64,000 bases of DNA from Asterias rubens (lineage: Eukaryota > Echinodermata > Asteroidea > Forcipulatida > Asteriidae), in NCBI RefSeq assembly GCF_902459465.1, contig NC_047063.1:19371685-19435684 (forward strand), in the 5' to 3' direction. The notes under the pieces are model-generated. The model was not told the origin of the DNA, did not search any database, and worked only from the letters and a program-made list of their open reading frames with translations. The translations under genes and the position numbers were made by a program. The first letter of the stretch is position 1. Each line of letters opens with the position of its first letter. Positions 1-11,074 of the stretch are shown here, piece after piece.

Positions 1-125
1 CAATTGGCATAGCCGAGCGGTCTGGTGCACTCGACTCAAGTTCTAGTGTTTCTGATCAGGAGAATGTGGGTTTGAGACCCAGTCATCACACATAACCATT
101 ATTTTCTAGCTTAATCCTTAAATTA
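1..125 (+). repeat. tRNA-derived SINE head (fragment)
   Basis: The first 90 bases have a Pol III box A-like sequence (TAGCCGAGCGG at about 10-20) and a box B-like sequence (GGTTTGAGACC at about 69-79), in the order and spacing of a class II (Leu/Ser-like) tRNA. There is no clean acceptor stem or anticodon loop, so this is read as the head of a tRNA-derived SINE rather than a working tRNA. A related copy with the same GATCAGGAGA-GTGTGGGTT core lies near 63800-63875. Confidence 0.5.
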
Positions 126-496
126 TTTCAGACATACATGTACATGTAGAAACACGCATGGAAAAGTTTGGGACTGGTGAAAAACCTTGTGTTCAGTTAA
201 TAGGCTCACATATCTTCCAAGCTCATATTAAAGGAGAGTTTATTGTTTGTTTGTTTAGATGATTTCCCCATTAAGGGAACTCGGCAAATCCCACAAAGAA
301 ATATAAACACCCAGCTGGCAACAACCAATCTTTCTCATACAAACATTGGTTTAACGTCTATGATTATGAATTGCACAAATCAAGAAGTTGTGATTCAGTA
401 ACTAGACAACAATATTTATTCTAGTCATTGTGATATCAGCGATTAGCTTGGGGATTTGAACCTTCAACCTTGTTGACTGTACCTTCCCTTGAACAG

Positions 497-580
497 GATT
501 ATGACTGGAGACGATACCAGTCCAATAACTCTTCTCTAGCTTCGTCCCTTGAGGCCAACATGCTGGCCAGTAAAGAGTGA
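497..580 (+). pseudogene. Upstream duplicate of the 626-853 exon, ending in an early stop
   Basis: The sequence from about 483 to 570, including the acceptor TTGAACAG, is repeated almost exactly at 612-700. Read in the frame of the real exon, this copy starts [13 protein letters not shown] and matches up to NMLAS, then runs KE and a TGA stop at 578-580. The second copy stays open. This first copy is either a decayed tandem duplicate or an alternative exon that would truncate the protein. Confidence 0.55.
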
Positions 581-625
581 TTTTTGTAAAGAGTGATTAC
601 CATACGTATACCTTCCCTTGAACAG

Positions 626-3600
626 GATTATGACTGGAGACGATACCAGTCAAATAACTCTTCTCTAGCCTCGTCCCTTGAGGCCAACATGCTGGCTAGT
701 CTCCACCGGCAGCAACTTGAAGAGATGTACGAAGAAGATGGAAGTGATGGTCACCAGGCTAATAACAGCTTTGATATCCATAACTACGGTGACGATGACC
801 TGAGCAGCTCTAGTGATGACACGGCAACGACCTACAGCACATGGAAACCACCGGTGGGTAGGCAGCAATGGATTGATATTAGGATAAGTTGGCCAATGAG
901 AGATTCTTAAAATGTGACCTCCCCTAAAGCAGGTCACAATAGCACCTATCAAGAGTCCTTTTTTTCCCATTCTAAAAACTGTATGGTTGTGTCATCTTTG
1001 TTTTTCATCTTACAACTACTTATCTGAAAGAATTTCAATCGGTTGCCTAGTGACCAGTCGTTTGTAATAGAGTTAAGGGAGTGTCTAAAAACGCCTCTCT
1101 TAATATTTATGCATGAGGTACGTCACAATGCTAATCCAAAACAAGGCGACGGGCGCAGCCACTGCAGGTGATGGGGGACGTGCGCCCGTAGCCTCATTTT
1201 TGGTAAGAATTGTGACGTCATGCATTTAAAGTATTAAGAGAGGCGTATAGTCAACGGGTAGCAATGTGCTTATTGAATTAGATTAGTATATTAACAGGTG
1301 AAGATGGACTGTTCTGTTGAACCACCTGGCTGGAATGTTATATTGGAAAATATGGGCGTATTCCGACTCATAGTTAGGTACCATGTTGCGGTCTAGCAGT
1401 ATGTTCTGCTAGTCCAATGGATTTGGGGTTTGTGCCCAGGGAATACTTTTGTGGGAAGTGCCTGGTTGGTGGAAGATAATAAATCCCTGTGATGAATCTA
1501 CGTTTGTTTATTTTGTTGTCATTTCTTAGGATGCTCATCGAGTACATAGGTATCAAGATGAGATGCATTTCCCGTCCAGTAACAACAATCCACTCATGCA
1601 GTCCAATCCAAGGTATGGTACCGTCACTGGATCATTTGCTCCAATCTACATGTAGTACATCTCAGCTCCCTGGGGAATATACAACCTATGCTGCCAATGT
1701 ACTTAGAAATCCTTGGATAACTGCTGTTGCGATTATTTGCTTGTGTTACAAATTGAGTTTATTTTGTAATGGAGTTGTTTTGTTATAAAGGTTAACCACA
1801 TTGAAGCTTTGATGTTGGAAACATAGGAGAGATAGAAAAAAAAGAAAACTGTTTGCTGTGTTTTTAATTGTATGTTTAGAATTGAGGGGGTGAAAATTGG
1901 CTTACTTTAATCAGGGTTCTACACCATAAATGCAAAATATATGGGGCCATCGTTACATCCAAGAACACATGAAGTGTTGACATAGTCTTCTCAGTGTTTG
2001 TAGACTTGTGAAATCTGTCCGTTATTAAACTTATTTTTGACACCTGAGTGTACAATCTCTTGATGGATCCGTCTTTGTATGCAGGGATTGGTCCAACCTA
2101 TTCAGTCCGCCCATCGTGCTTCCAAGTGAGAAGATGAAGGCAGACCAAGAGGAAGCTGCTATACTCTCACCAGGAAAAGACTTGCCACCAGGTAGGGGTT
2201 ATTATTTAGTTATTTTTTAATATAAAAAGCAAATGTGATCAATAAGCTAAACAGACATAAAACATTTTCAATGAACAGAACGAACATTAGAATCATACTG
2301 AAGGTCATTAGTGTTGGTTTTTACCCATACACCGATGTGTGTAAGCACTGTATAGTCAGTTTGTTCCTGAGTCCTGTGAACAAATATCAGAGCCATATTA
2401 CTCAGGTGGGATTCGAACCCACGGCCCGTGCAATTCTAGAGCAGTGTCTTGCCAACTAGACTACCGAGATTGCCCGGTAGCTAGAGGCAGTTTGAATCCT
2501 ATGTTTTGGCAGCGGGTACCGCATCGATACATAATAGATGTTCATTTTGCATCGGGGATGAAGAATATTAATTAAAAAAGATTGAAGGTGCTTTAAAAGG
2601 CTTGTTTAAAAGTAGCACTACTCATTCGTTATGTTACTTGGATTTCCCCCCCCCCCCCCAACTCCACTGCCCGTCTTCAGCTTTTTTCCCCCATTATTTT
2701 TTCGGGCATTACTTGTATATTAAGCTCATTACCTGTACATTTTGTCTTCTCTCCTGTCCATATTTATGTTTAGTTTTGTCGCCTTTGCTTTTTGTTTTTG
2801 TATTTTGTCTCATAGGGCTGTCCCCCACAAGCCTCTGCTTATTTGAACAGCCTCCTTTTGTTTAAAATGTTTCCAGTATCAATATCATTGGTCATGTTTA
2901 CTCTAATGCTTGTATTGTACCTCTATAAGTCTTGGACTCCACAAAATGGCTGATTGTTTGTCCCACTGGTTGTACTTCAAGAGGCAAGTTTATGTTGAAC
3001 CACTAGGGGCATCTTTGTGCATGGTATTGTAAAGTGCACCATGGGATGTGTGATCCAGAATTCACTGTATAAATGCTCTTTTATTGTTTTATTATCATTT
3101 TTCTTTTAGCCAATTATTCCAGACACATATCCGAAGTGATATGTTGCCGTTGTCACAAACTTTACTGGTTTTCTCTATGTGCTTGTAATTTCTTCTTTCA
3201 GATTTTAAAACAATGATGTTTTAGCGTTCCTCTGTTTGTAAATAAGGAGACATACTATAGCTCCTAAATGTTTGTAGTTATACATGATATAGTGCAAGGG
3301 CTGACCTACATTTATGTAATAGGCTTCTATAGACTTTTCAGGATATAGATGAGTTGCAATAGACACCATCTTTACAGGCAAGTTGCACTTTGGCTTGCAG
3401 CCCCGTCAATCGCTCAGTTTATTAACGCATCCACGCTTATTACTAACCAATCAGGCAACAAGTTTTGTGAAATTTGCACGTGCTGCACGCCGTTCTCGCG
3501 CAAAACGCATGACTGTGTGTTCCAAATTGCCCGTAAAGATGGCCGATTTACGTCATGTGGGAACTATCTATTTACAGTTGACTCTTGCTAATAAGAGGTC

Positions 3601-4019
3601 CGCCAGACCTGCCTGTTTTCCTCGTATTATCCGAATCTCTTAATACGAGACGATCGCTGCAATTATCATTATAATAAGTTTTTGTTAGGGCAATAAGTAT
3701 ATGAAAATGGAGTAAAGAAGTAGGAATACTATGCCTGTAATAAACTTACTAAAAATTGTTATGTTGTTTACATATGGAAATCATGATTTTAAGTTTGATT
3801 TTTCAATGTATTGTTGAATTTTTTATTATTTCTGCTTTCACCTTAATTTTGTATCTTCCAGTATTAAGGACTGCTGTAGTCAGGACCAAGTCAACAAGCA
3901 GCGATGATCATGGGAAAGTCACTGAGAGCGAAGAAGACGAGGAACTAGACTTACTCTACGATCCTTGCCTCAACTGTTATTTCGATCCTAAAACTGGCAA
4001 ATACTATGAGCTCAAATGA
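626..4019 (+). CDS. 3' part of an acidic, Ser-rich protein of unassigned function (last four exons)
   Basis: Four exons join with consistent phase: 626-853, 1530-1612, 2085-2191 and 3862-4019 (TGA at the end), giving 191 residues. Each acceptor ends in AG and each donor starts GT. The protein begins [13 protein letters not shown], has Ser/Asp/Glu-rich stretches ([15 protein letters not shown]) and ends in [20 protein letters not shown] plus Lys, a compact tail that looks conserved. No signal peptide or membrane segment is seen in this part. The tail reminds me of the C-terminus of the ciliary protein CFAP20DC (C3orf67), but I cannot confirm that from sequence alone, so no symbol is given. The 5' exons must lie left of the window. 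The real gene structure is well supported; the identity is not. Confidence 0.7.
2305..2530 (-). repeat. tRNA-derived SINE (family 1)
   Basis: On the minus strand the segment around 2408-2420 gives a box B-like GGTTCGAATCCCACC. The flanking parts (CCATACACCGATGTG, GCAGCGGGTACCGCA) recur at 4160-4378, so this is a dispersed element. It lies in the last intron of the 626-4019 gene. The box B is well kept. Confidence 0.65.
2647..2661. repeat. Poly-C tract
   Basis: A run of about 13 C bases lies in an intron. Similar C or G runs occur at 16109-16145, 49211-49262, 60344-60366 and 63728-63743. Confidence 0.8.
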
Positions 4020-4159
4020 AGAAGGTGCCAAGGTTTAAGATTTTAGTTCACTGCGAAAATCACCTCGCTTAATGATAAAACAGTTTACCAGCCATATTAC
4101 AATGTAATTCATGTGGCTGAAACTGGTGCCCCATTAAGCCAATGGATTTTTTAGGTAAC

Positions 4160-4378
4160 TAGGTGTGTTTTACCCATACGACGATGCGTGTTAAGCATGG
4201 TATGCTCAGTACTTTCCTAAGTACTTTGAAAAAATAAATCTGCAGGCAAATTACTCAGGTGGGATTCCAACCTATGACCTTTGACCTAGAGCAAATGTCT
4301 TACCACTAGACCACTGAGCTTGCCCGATAACTAGAGACTGTTAAAATCCTATTTTATCAACGGGTACTGCACCAATTT
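4160..4378 (-). repeat. tRNA-derived SINE (family 1), second copy
   Basis: This copy repeats the 2305-2530 element in order: CCCATAC-ACGATG, ACTCAGGTGGGATTC, CTTACCACTAGACCACTGAG and ACGGGTACTGCACCA. Its box B is more decayed. It begins about 140 bases after the stop codon of the 626-4019 gene, so it may lie in that gene's 3' UTR. A third fragment (CCTACACCGATGTGTGTTAAG) is at 7267-7330. Confidence 0.65.
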
Positions 4379-4983
4379 TTTTATACCGTATTTTCCTGTG
4401 GATAAGACGTGTGTGTGTTATCTGACTTTTTGACCGCCTCTGCTAACGATTGAATTCTTTTGACGATCACTGCGTGAATTCTAACGTTTATACAGTAAAA
4501 TAATACCTTTAATTTCTTCCAGGGTAATTCTACTTCTTAAAATTTGTCTTCAAATAAAACCTGCATCGTTATGTTGGGTAGTTTTAACAAGCTTTGACAA
4601 ATCATTGACGAATGTATCAAGGAACTTAATCACTGCCAAGATGCCCACTGGCACATGTAATATTAAAAATGTTGGGCGCAAACTTTGAAAAGATTCACTC
4701 TTTTCTAATTCACGCAAGCTGCCGTTTTTGTATCGTGCAAACTTTGTATTAAATCCTAAAATGCCCGCGCGATCTTCAAAAAAACAACCCATCTTTTAAG
4801 ATCGCGCAAAGCGCCCTCTAGAGTTTGCTGTCTGTTGTAGCTGTCTTCCTCCATCATGCACATACAGTGTATTTGTGAAATGTTTGGACAATAAAATCAA
4901 TAAAACCATGTTTTAGTAAACATCTTATGATGTTTCTCTGACCCACATCTGCAGGTCCACTTTCTGCGAAATCTGGATACAGT

Positions 4984-6640
4984 ATGACCAGCTCAAAGGC
5001 ACCAAAAACACAACCTTTTGGACATGACAAACTCGACTCTCTTGACATAAGTCATACCAAGAATCTCTTTGCACACGTTAACCTGGTGCTCTCTACCACA
5101 CACATAGCATTTCAAAGGTTTACTTATCATAGTGGTGATGTTGTTGGACTTGACTTCCACCGGTCTTTTACCGTTTCGGTCCGTGGCATTCCTGGACTTG
5201 GCCATGTTCGTACCAATTATGGTCGATGATACTTCTTGATCAGGAAGGCTAGCAGATCACTGAATTCTGGCTCCCTGTTCAGGCTAGTCAGTATGTTGTG
5301 GGCCTTCTTCACCCAGGCAGTCTGAAGATACTAAGGTAATAAACCTTGCACCTTCAACAAATTACGTGTACTGTTAAGATCATAAGTGTACCCAAGTGTA
5401 GTCGGAGTTACGTGGCATTTCTTCATGGCAGCGATCAAGTCCCACAATGCATCAGCATCGTTTGGTCTGACCGGTCATTTATTAGTGAGCTCGCACATGA
5501 TGAGAGCATTAAGGATCATAGGGCTGACCTAACTGCATTTGTAGGATTCGCTTCGCTTCTTCGTACCCAGCATCGCCGAGCAAGTCGCAACATTCAATGC
5601 AGCTACGTGCTTTACCTTGACACATTGTCTTCATGTGCTGCAAGCGTGTGGCGTTGCAACTAACCTTGCACTCTATATTGATTTCCAAATTGGTAATAAA
5701 AGAAATATTCAACGGGGTCACCATTAAACTTAGCATACTCAGTCTTAGGCAATTCTAAAACCAACTTGATTTTGTTGAAATCACTCAACCTGTTGTTCTT
5801 ACTACTAGTACAACTGACTACTTTTTCATAACCATTACCCGAGGCCGTAGCCTCCAAAGGAACCACTTCACCTTTATCCCCATTATCTGATGCCGTAGCT
5901 TTGTCTTGGACTATTTCACCTTTATCCCCATTATATGAGGCCATAGCTTTGTCTTGAACTATTTCACTTTTATTCACATTATTTGAGGCCTTGTCTTGCC
6001 ATGCCTTGTCTTGAACTACTCCACTTTCATTCCCATTGTCTGAGGCCGTAGCCTTGTCTTGAACTACTCCACTTTCATTCCCATTATCTGTGGCCGTAGC
6101 CTTGTCTTGAACTATTCCACCTTTATCCACATTATCTAAGGCCGTAGCCTCTTTGAGAACTACTTCTTCACTCTTAATCATGTGGGACAAACCTGCTTGT
6201 CCATCGAGACACTCTCTGTTTTGAGCCTCACACCGAGGAAGGTGGCCTGGACCCCCTCCATCCACTGCTCCTCTTGCTCGTACTCATCACCGTCTTTAAT
6301 TACTTCAGCGAAGTTTCGATGAGCCGTCTCCACTGCCTCAAATGCAGCATTCACCTTCCCTAAGAGGTCTTCCACTGTTTCCTTGGATTGTATCCTGGTT
6401 GTCCGGAGCGAGTCTCCAGAGGTTGATTGCTCGGGTCATATTACTCGCCTTCCCGAAGAAGTCTTCCACTGTTTCCTTGGATTGTATCCTGTTGTCCGGA
6501 GCGAGTCTCCAGAGGTTTATTGCTCGGGTCATTTTACCCTTACAATTCCTTCTCAGTCTGGATAATTCTTTCTGCGATGCCATTCATGAGTGGAAGAGTT
6601 CTTGGGAAAAGTTATCCTTACAGCTCACTCGCTGAGAAAG
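4984..6640 (-). pseudogene. Degenerate BEL/Pao-type retrotransposon gag remnant
   Basis: Three kinds of gag-like piece lie in order on the minus strand. First is a basic N-terminal part (about 6640-6178, MTRAINLWRLAPDN motif). Next is the segment LPKTEYAKFNGDPVEYFFYY (about 5750-5660), which resembles the conserved gag segment of BEL/Pao elements (DUF1759 type). Last is a Cys/His knuckle with KCYVCGREHQVNVCKE near 5100, followed by SKRLCFWCL, typical of the same family. Between them is an Asp/Lys-rich tandem repeat (VQDKATASDNGNES type, about 5840-6160). The pieces are in different frames with stops between them, and no protease, polymerase, integrase or LTRs are seen. It is an old broken copy with no intact product. 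Confidence 0.7.
6367..6540. repeat. Tandem duplication inside the gag remnant
   Basis: A stretch of about 75 bases beginning GTCTTCCACTGTTTCCTTGG occurs at about 6367-6441 and again from about 6462. On the minus strand both copies encode MTRAINLWRLAPDN. The duplication arose inside the gag-derived sequence. Confidence 0.7.
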
Positions 6641-7376
6641 CCTGGTTGATTCACTCACTGTTACTGCTCTTGGGCTGTATCAACGACACTCCTGACTGTG
6701 TTCTCGGGAATTAGGGAAATGCAGAATGATAATAAAGACACTGTAAACTGTACAGACTACAAATTCCATCTTGTTCTTTCATGACTTAGTGAGATTGCAA
6801 CGTGGCAAGATCAAAATAATTAACTGACATAAAAATATGGAAATACGAACTAATATAACCAACATTAAGCAACAACAACCTTAAACTCACCCATTAACGG
6901 ATGCACCTGAAGACAATGCATTAAGGTACTTCAGACTCTCAATTTTTTTTTTTTTTTACAAGAAAAACTGTTCTGCCACCAAGCACCATGTGTACTCGCT
7001 GCTATCGCATATAGGTTTAAGCGATGAACGACAGAGGGCGCACTCACTGCCAAGAAGACCTAACGGGATCCTTCTAGCGGAAATGAAAACTTTGTGGTCT
7101 GTACAGATTTACATGGTTTGTCTTGTACGGGGGAGCGCCTTGTACCCTGGACTTTGAATTTTTTTCTGTAATTTTGAGCACTGTGTCTTGTCCACCGAGC
7201 GTCTTATCCGCAGGAAAATACGGTGATGCTAAACTTGCATTGGGGAAAAAGAATAGTACTTTTATTTTTACCCCTACACCGATGTGTGTTAAGTGCTGTT
7301 TACTATGTACTTTCCTGATTCCTGTATTAAAAAAGACATCTTCTGCCTAGCAGTGTACCAAGTACTAGGATTGATC

Positions 7377-7763
7377 TTAAAGGCAGTGGACACTATTGGT
7401 AATTACTCAAAATAATTATCATCATAAAACCTTTCTTAATTACCAGTAATGGGGAGAGGTTGATAGTATAAAACATTGTGAGAAACAGCTCCCTCTGAAG
7501 TGACGTAGTTTTTGAGAAAGAAGTAATTTTCCACAAATTTGATTTCGAGACCTCAAGTTTAGAATTTGAGGTCTCAAAATCAAGCATCAGAAAGCACACA
7601 ACTTTGTATGACGAGGGTGTTTTTTTTTTTCATTATTATCTCGCAACTTCGGCGACCGATTGAGCTAAAACTTTGACAGGTTTGTTATTTTATGCATATG
7701 TTGAGGTACACCAACTGTGAAGACTAGTCTTTGACAATTACCAATAGTGTCCACTGTCTTTAA
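7377..7763. mobile_element. TTAA-flanked MITE, family A (full length)
   Basis: The element is about 380 bp and begins AGGCAGTGGACACTATTGGT right after TTAA. It ends ACCAATAGTGTCCACTGTCT right before TTAA, giving long inverted ends and a TTAA duplication typical of piggyBac-type elements. No coding capacity is seen. Other copies: 7825-8007, 12561-12957, 26876-27180, 45162-45555, about 46838-47257, 47427-47764, 54314-54790 and about 62955-63291, with an internal fragment at 53195-53440. Confidence 0.8.
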
Positions 7764-7824
7764 GATGAGTTGTCAGCATTATCATAGTCAGTTGTATTGT
7801 GGCGCTTAACACTTTGCCTAGCAC

Positions 7825-8007
7825 TTAAAGACACCGGACACTATTGGTTATTGTCAAAAACTAGTCTTCTCGAAAACTACATCACTTCAGAGGGAGCCGT
7901 TTCTCACAATGTTTTATACTACCAACCTCTCCCCATTACTCGTTACCAAGTAAGGTTTTATGCTAATAATTATTTTTAGTAATTACCAAGAGTGTCCAGT
8001 GCCTTAA
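7825..8007. mobile_element. MITE family A, internally deleted copy
   Basis: This copy is TTAA-flanked, with ends AGACACCGGACACTATTGGT and AGTGTCCAGTGCC. It keeps both ends but only about 175 bp, having lost most of the interior of the 7377-7763 copy. Confidence 0.7.
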
Positions 8008-8009
8008 GA

Positions 8010-8283
8010 GGTCACACTTGAGATCAACTGTAGCTATTCATGATATTGAGCCAAGAAAAATCTTATGGTAGAAGGTTGATACATAAATAGTATAATTCAG
8101 AACGATCAAACTTGCTGCTCCTTGTTGTTAAATTAATGGGTTTTTTGAAACTTGAAAATATACTTTTCTTGTGGAGAAATTGTTTAATAAGTGGACCTTT
8201 TATTTAGTGAAACATTCCAGCATTATGTAATTCCATGTGGAACATTTTCTCCAAAAGTGTTGCCATATATTTCAGTGATTTCA
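8010..8283. other. Intergenic stretch with nothing recognised
   Basis: This is AT-rich sequence between two MITEs, with no open frame or repeat that I can support. Confidence 0.5.
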
Positions 8284-8663
8284 TAAAGGAACACGTTGCC
8301 TTGGATCGGACGAGTTGGTCGTTGAAAAGCGTTTGAAACCGTTTGTTATGAAATGCAAATGGTTAGATAGATAATTTAAAAGTTGAGTATAATGATCCAC
8401 ACAAACGTGCCTCGGAATTGCACGGTTTTCCTTTTACGTGTAAAGAAACACGATCGGCCATTTTGTGGAGTCACAATTTTGACTCCATATAATTGACGAC
8501 TGTGTTCGTTTGCGCATAAAGGAAAGCTGGCAATTTGTAGTCACACTTGTGTGGATCATTATATTCTACTTTTTAAACAAGTTTCTAACCACATGCATTT
8601 CATAACAGTTTCAAAAGCTTTTCAAAAACAACTCGTCCGATCCAGGGTAACGCGTTCCTTTAA
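8284..8663. mobile_element. TTAA-type MITE, family B
   Basis: The element begins AAGGAACACGTTGCCTTGGA and ends in the near inverse (TCCAGGGTAACGCGTTCCTT) followed by TAA. The interior is also partly palindromic (GTGTGGATCATTAT on both arms). A second copy with perfect TTAA flanks lies at 25996-26369. Confidence 0.7.
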
Positions 8664-9969
8664 CTTCTTCCTGCAATATCTTGTTCTCTTTTCAAGCTGA
8701 TACCAAACTATTTCAAATATCACACACAATACAGGCCTTGAACTTTGCTCCTGAGGGGGGCACAGCAATTTTTATCTCGTAAGAGGCACTTGTATAAGGA
8801 AAGTTAAAATTTGTATTGAAACTTTGCAAAGGGTACCACAGCAGTAAATCTAAAAGTCTTCTTTTCCTTTCCAATTTATATGGTGCATCAGTGATTGGTA
8901 CTTGTATGTATAAGTAAGCAATTTGTCATTTTAAAAATGGTTAGCCTTTGAGAAAGCCTCTGCTAGGCTCATAACGTCAGGCCATGAATTTTTTTTTTTA
9001 TAATTCTTAAAATTGCGGTGTGTAAATTAATGAGTATAAAATATTTATGATAAAATTCAAACTCGTATTACCATTCCATCCGTGTTTATGTGTTTAAAAT
9101 AGTCAAGATTGTGCATTTTGTCTTCACGATTATTTTTTTTATATTTAACAAAAATAAAATGAAATTTTTTGCTTAAAGGATATGGTGACTTAAAATAAGT
9201 GTTTTTTTTTTTTACTTGAAAGGGCCAACAAGAAATTGTTTGGGGGCTTTTGGAGAACTGCCAGTGGTACTGCCAGGCATTCTTTCAAATTGTAACTGTA
9301 TATATTATTGTGAACTGTGTTTTTAAAAAATGTACAAAGCTGCAATGTGTCTTGTTGTGTAAATAAGAAATCAGACAAATAAATTATACATAGACCACAC
9401 AATTACATCAGTAAATTCTTTGTATAAGTGTCTTTTATAACTGTCTGATAAAAACTTTATACATTCATGGTAACTGAAATAAATAATACACAGAGTATTA
9501 CATACCGATTTTGGGTACTTTTTCAAAGTAGAAACTGGTCCCAGTTTTTACAACACTATGGAATGGAATTCATGTTCGTTGAATACACATGGCATTGCAT
9601 TGTTTCTTAAACTTGAGCTAAATAACACATTCCACTTTGGTGGTGTGGGGGAGGGGGGAGTAGGCGGAAGAGTGGCTTTTGTTCTTTTCTTGAAATTCCA
9701 CACAAATTTAAAGCCAATGCTTAATGCGATTCTTGCTAATTTTCATTGGTAAACGACCCAGACTGAAACACTCACTGAAATCTATAAACAGAACATCTCC
9801 AGTCAAAATAAAAAAAATAATGTCTTGTTAAAACAAAACCCTGCAATCATCCAAAAAAACAACAACAATTTAACATTTTTTATTATAACAAATCCTTGAT
9901 CCACTTGTGATAAAGTTTTTGTTTTGGTGAAATAAAACATTATGAACGATTTTGAATCTTGTAGCTTAC
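8664..9969. other. Intergenic stretch without a supported gene
   Basis: This is AT-rich sequence between the upstream mobile cluster and the possible exon at 9970. The piece at 8945-8990 (GCCTCTGCTAGGCTCATAAC, GTCAGGCC) belongs to a dispersed motif seen again at 11555-11600 and 22118-22165. Short open frames here have no recognisable content. Confidence 0.45.
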
Positions 9970-10171
9970 TTTTGATAAACCTGACACAGTGACACAAATG
10001 TCCTCAGAAATATTTCCATCTGGAATACGGCAAATAGTAAAATTTGTAGTGCCGTCGTCTGGCATTCTTCTGAGATTCGGTGGCAATACTCGGAAGCTCT
10101 TTAACAGAGGTTTCCCATAATGAAATATAATAGTGGTGTAAACTGAGAAGGTAGGGTCTATAATTGATTGT
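9970..10171 (-). CDS. Possible orphan exon of an extracellular, IPT-like protein
   Basis: On the minus strand an open stretch is bounded by an acceptor-like TGAGAACAG and a donor GTAAGC. It encodes about 67 residues, including SIIDPTFSVYTTI, FRVLPPNLRRM and FTICRIPDGNISEDICVTV. The Cys spacing and beta-like pattern resemble extracellular IPT or Ig-like modules, somewhat like those of the receptor kinase at 58-63 kb. No flanking exons are found on either side: CPT2 ends at 11075 and nothing fits below 9970. It may be a stray copied exon, part of an unseen gene, or chance. Confidence 0.3.
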
Positions 10172-10255
10172 CTGTTCTCAGGAAACATAGTGAGTGAAGG
10201 GGGTGTGGTAGAGGGGTGGGGTGGGATAGGGTGGTAGAGTGAGAATCTCTCCTAA

Positions 10256-11074
10256 TCATTACTTCTTTGCTTTCACCGATGGCAGGTTTGGGGTGGGGGA
10301 GGCAGAGTGAGGTTGTCTCCTGATCACTACTTATTTGCTTTCATCACTGTGGTTGTGGTCAAGACTTCGGAGCTGGGTGGGGAGTGGCCGAGTGACAATC
10401 TCTAAATCACTACTTTGCTTTCACCGATGTTGTCGCGGTCAAGACTTCAGGGTTAGGGACGGGTAGGCAGAGTGAGATTCTCTCCTAATCACTACTACTT
10501 TGCTTTCACCGATGTTGTCGCGGTCAAGACTTCAGGGTTAGGGACGGGGAGGCAGAGTGAGATTCTCTCCTAGTCACTACTACTTTGCTTTTATCACTGT
10601 GATTGTGGTCAAGACTTCAGGGCTGGATGGGGAGTGGCAGAGAGATTCTCTCCTAATCACTACTTCTTTGCTTTCATTGATGTGATTGTGGTCAAGACTT
10701 CAGGGCTGGGTGGGGAGGCAGAGTGAGATTCTCTCCTAATCACTACTACTTTGCTTTCATTGATGTGATTGTGGTCAAGACTTCAGGGCTGGGTGGGGAG
10801 GCAGAGTGAGATTCTCTCCTAATCACTACTTCTTTGCTTTCATTGATGTGATTGTGGTCAAGACTTCAGGGCTGGGTGGGGAGGCAGAGTGAGATTCTCT
10901 CATAATCACTACTTCTTTGCTTTCATTGATGTGATTGTGGTCAAGACTTCAGGGCTGGGTGGGGAATCAGAGTGAGATTCACTCCTAATCACTACTTCTT
11001 TGCTTTCATTGATGTGATTGTGGTCAAGACTTCAGGGCTGGGTGGGGAGTGGCAGAGAGATTCTCTCCTAATCA
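10256..11074. repeat. 82-84 bp minisatellite derived from the CPT2 stop-codon region
   Basis: About ten tandem units run up to the end of the CPT2 coding sequence. Each plus-strand unit has the order ACTACTTCTTTGCTTTCATT, GATTGTGGTCAAGACTTCAG, GGCTGGGTGGGGAGGCAGAG and TGAGATTCTCTCCTAATC. The minus strand of a typical unit reads EVLTTITSMKAKK then stop, nearly the same as the true CPT2 C-terminus [17 protein letters not shown]. The array therefore lies in the presumed CPT2 3' UTR and was made from the gene's own 3' coding end. Units near 10326-10490 are the most diverged. Confidence 0.85.

Larger units (their letters stand above)
4384..7225. mobile_element. TIR-bounded DNA element (about 2.84 kb) containing a BEL/Pao gag remnant
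   Basis: The left end reads CCGTATTTTCCTGTGGATAA-GACG and the right end (7199-7222) is its near inverse, CGTCTTATCCGCAGGAAAAT-ACGG, so the stretch is bounded by inverted repeats of about 24 bases. No transposase is recognisable inside. The middle is instead occupied by a decayed minus-strand retrotransposon gag region (4984-6640). The superfamily of the outer element is not assigned, and no clear target duplication was identified. Confidence 0.55.

Noticed and set aside
1..90. A tRNA gene at the left edge
   Set aside because: Box A and box B are present, but there is no closed acceptor stem or clear anticodon loop, and related copies are dispersed, so it is SINE-derived.
5346..5663. A plus-strand open frame of 105 residues
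   Set aside because: Antisense to the gag remnant and without its own recognisable content.
10256..11074. CRISPR-like array
   Set aside because: Units are directly adjacent with no unique spacers, and they derive from a coding exon in an animal gene.
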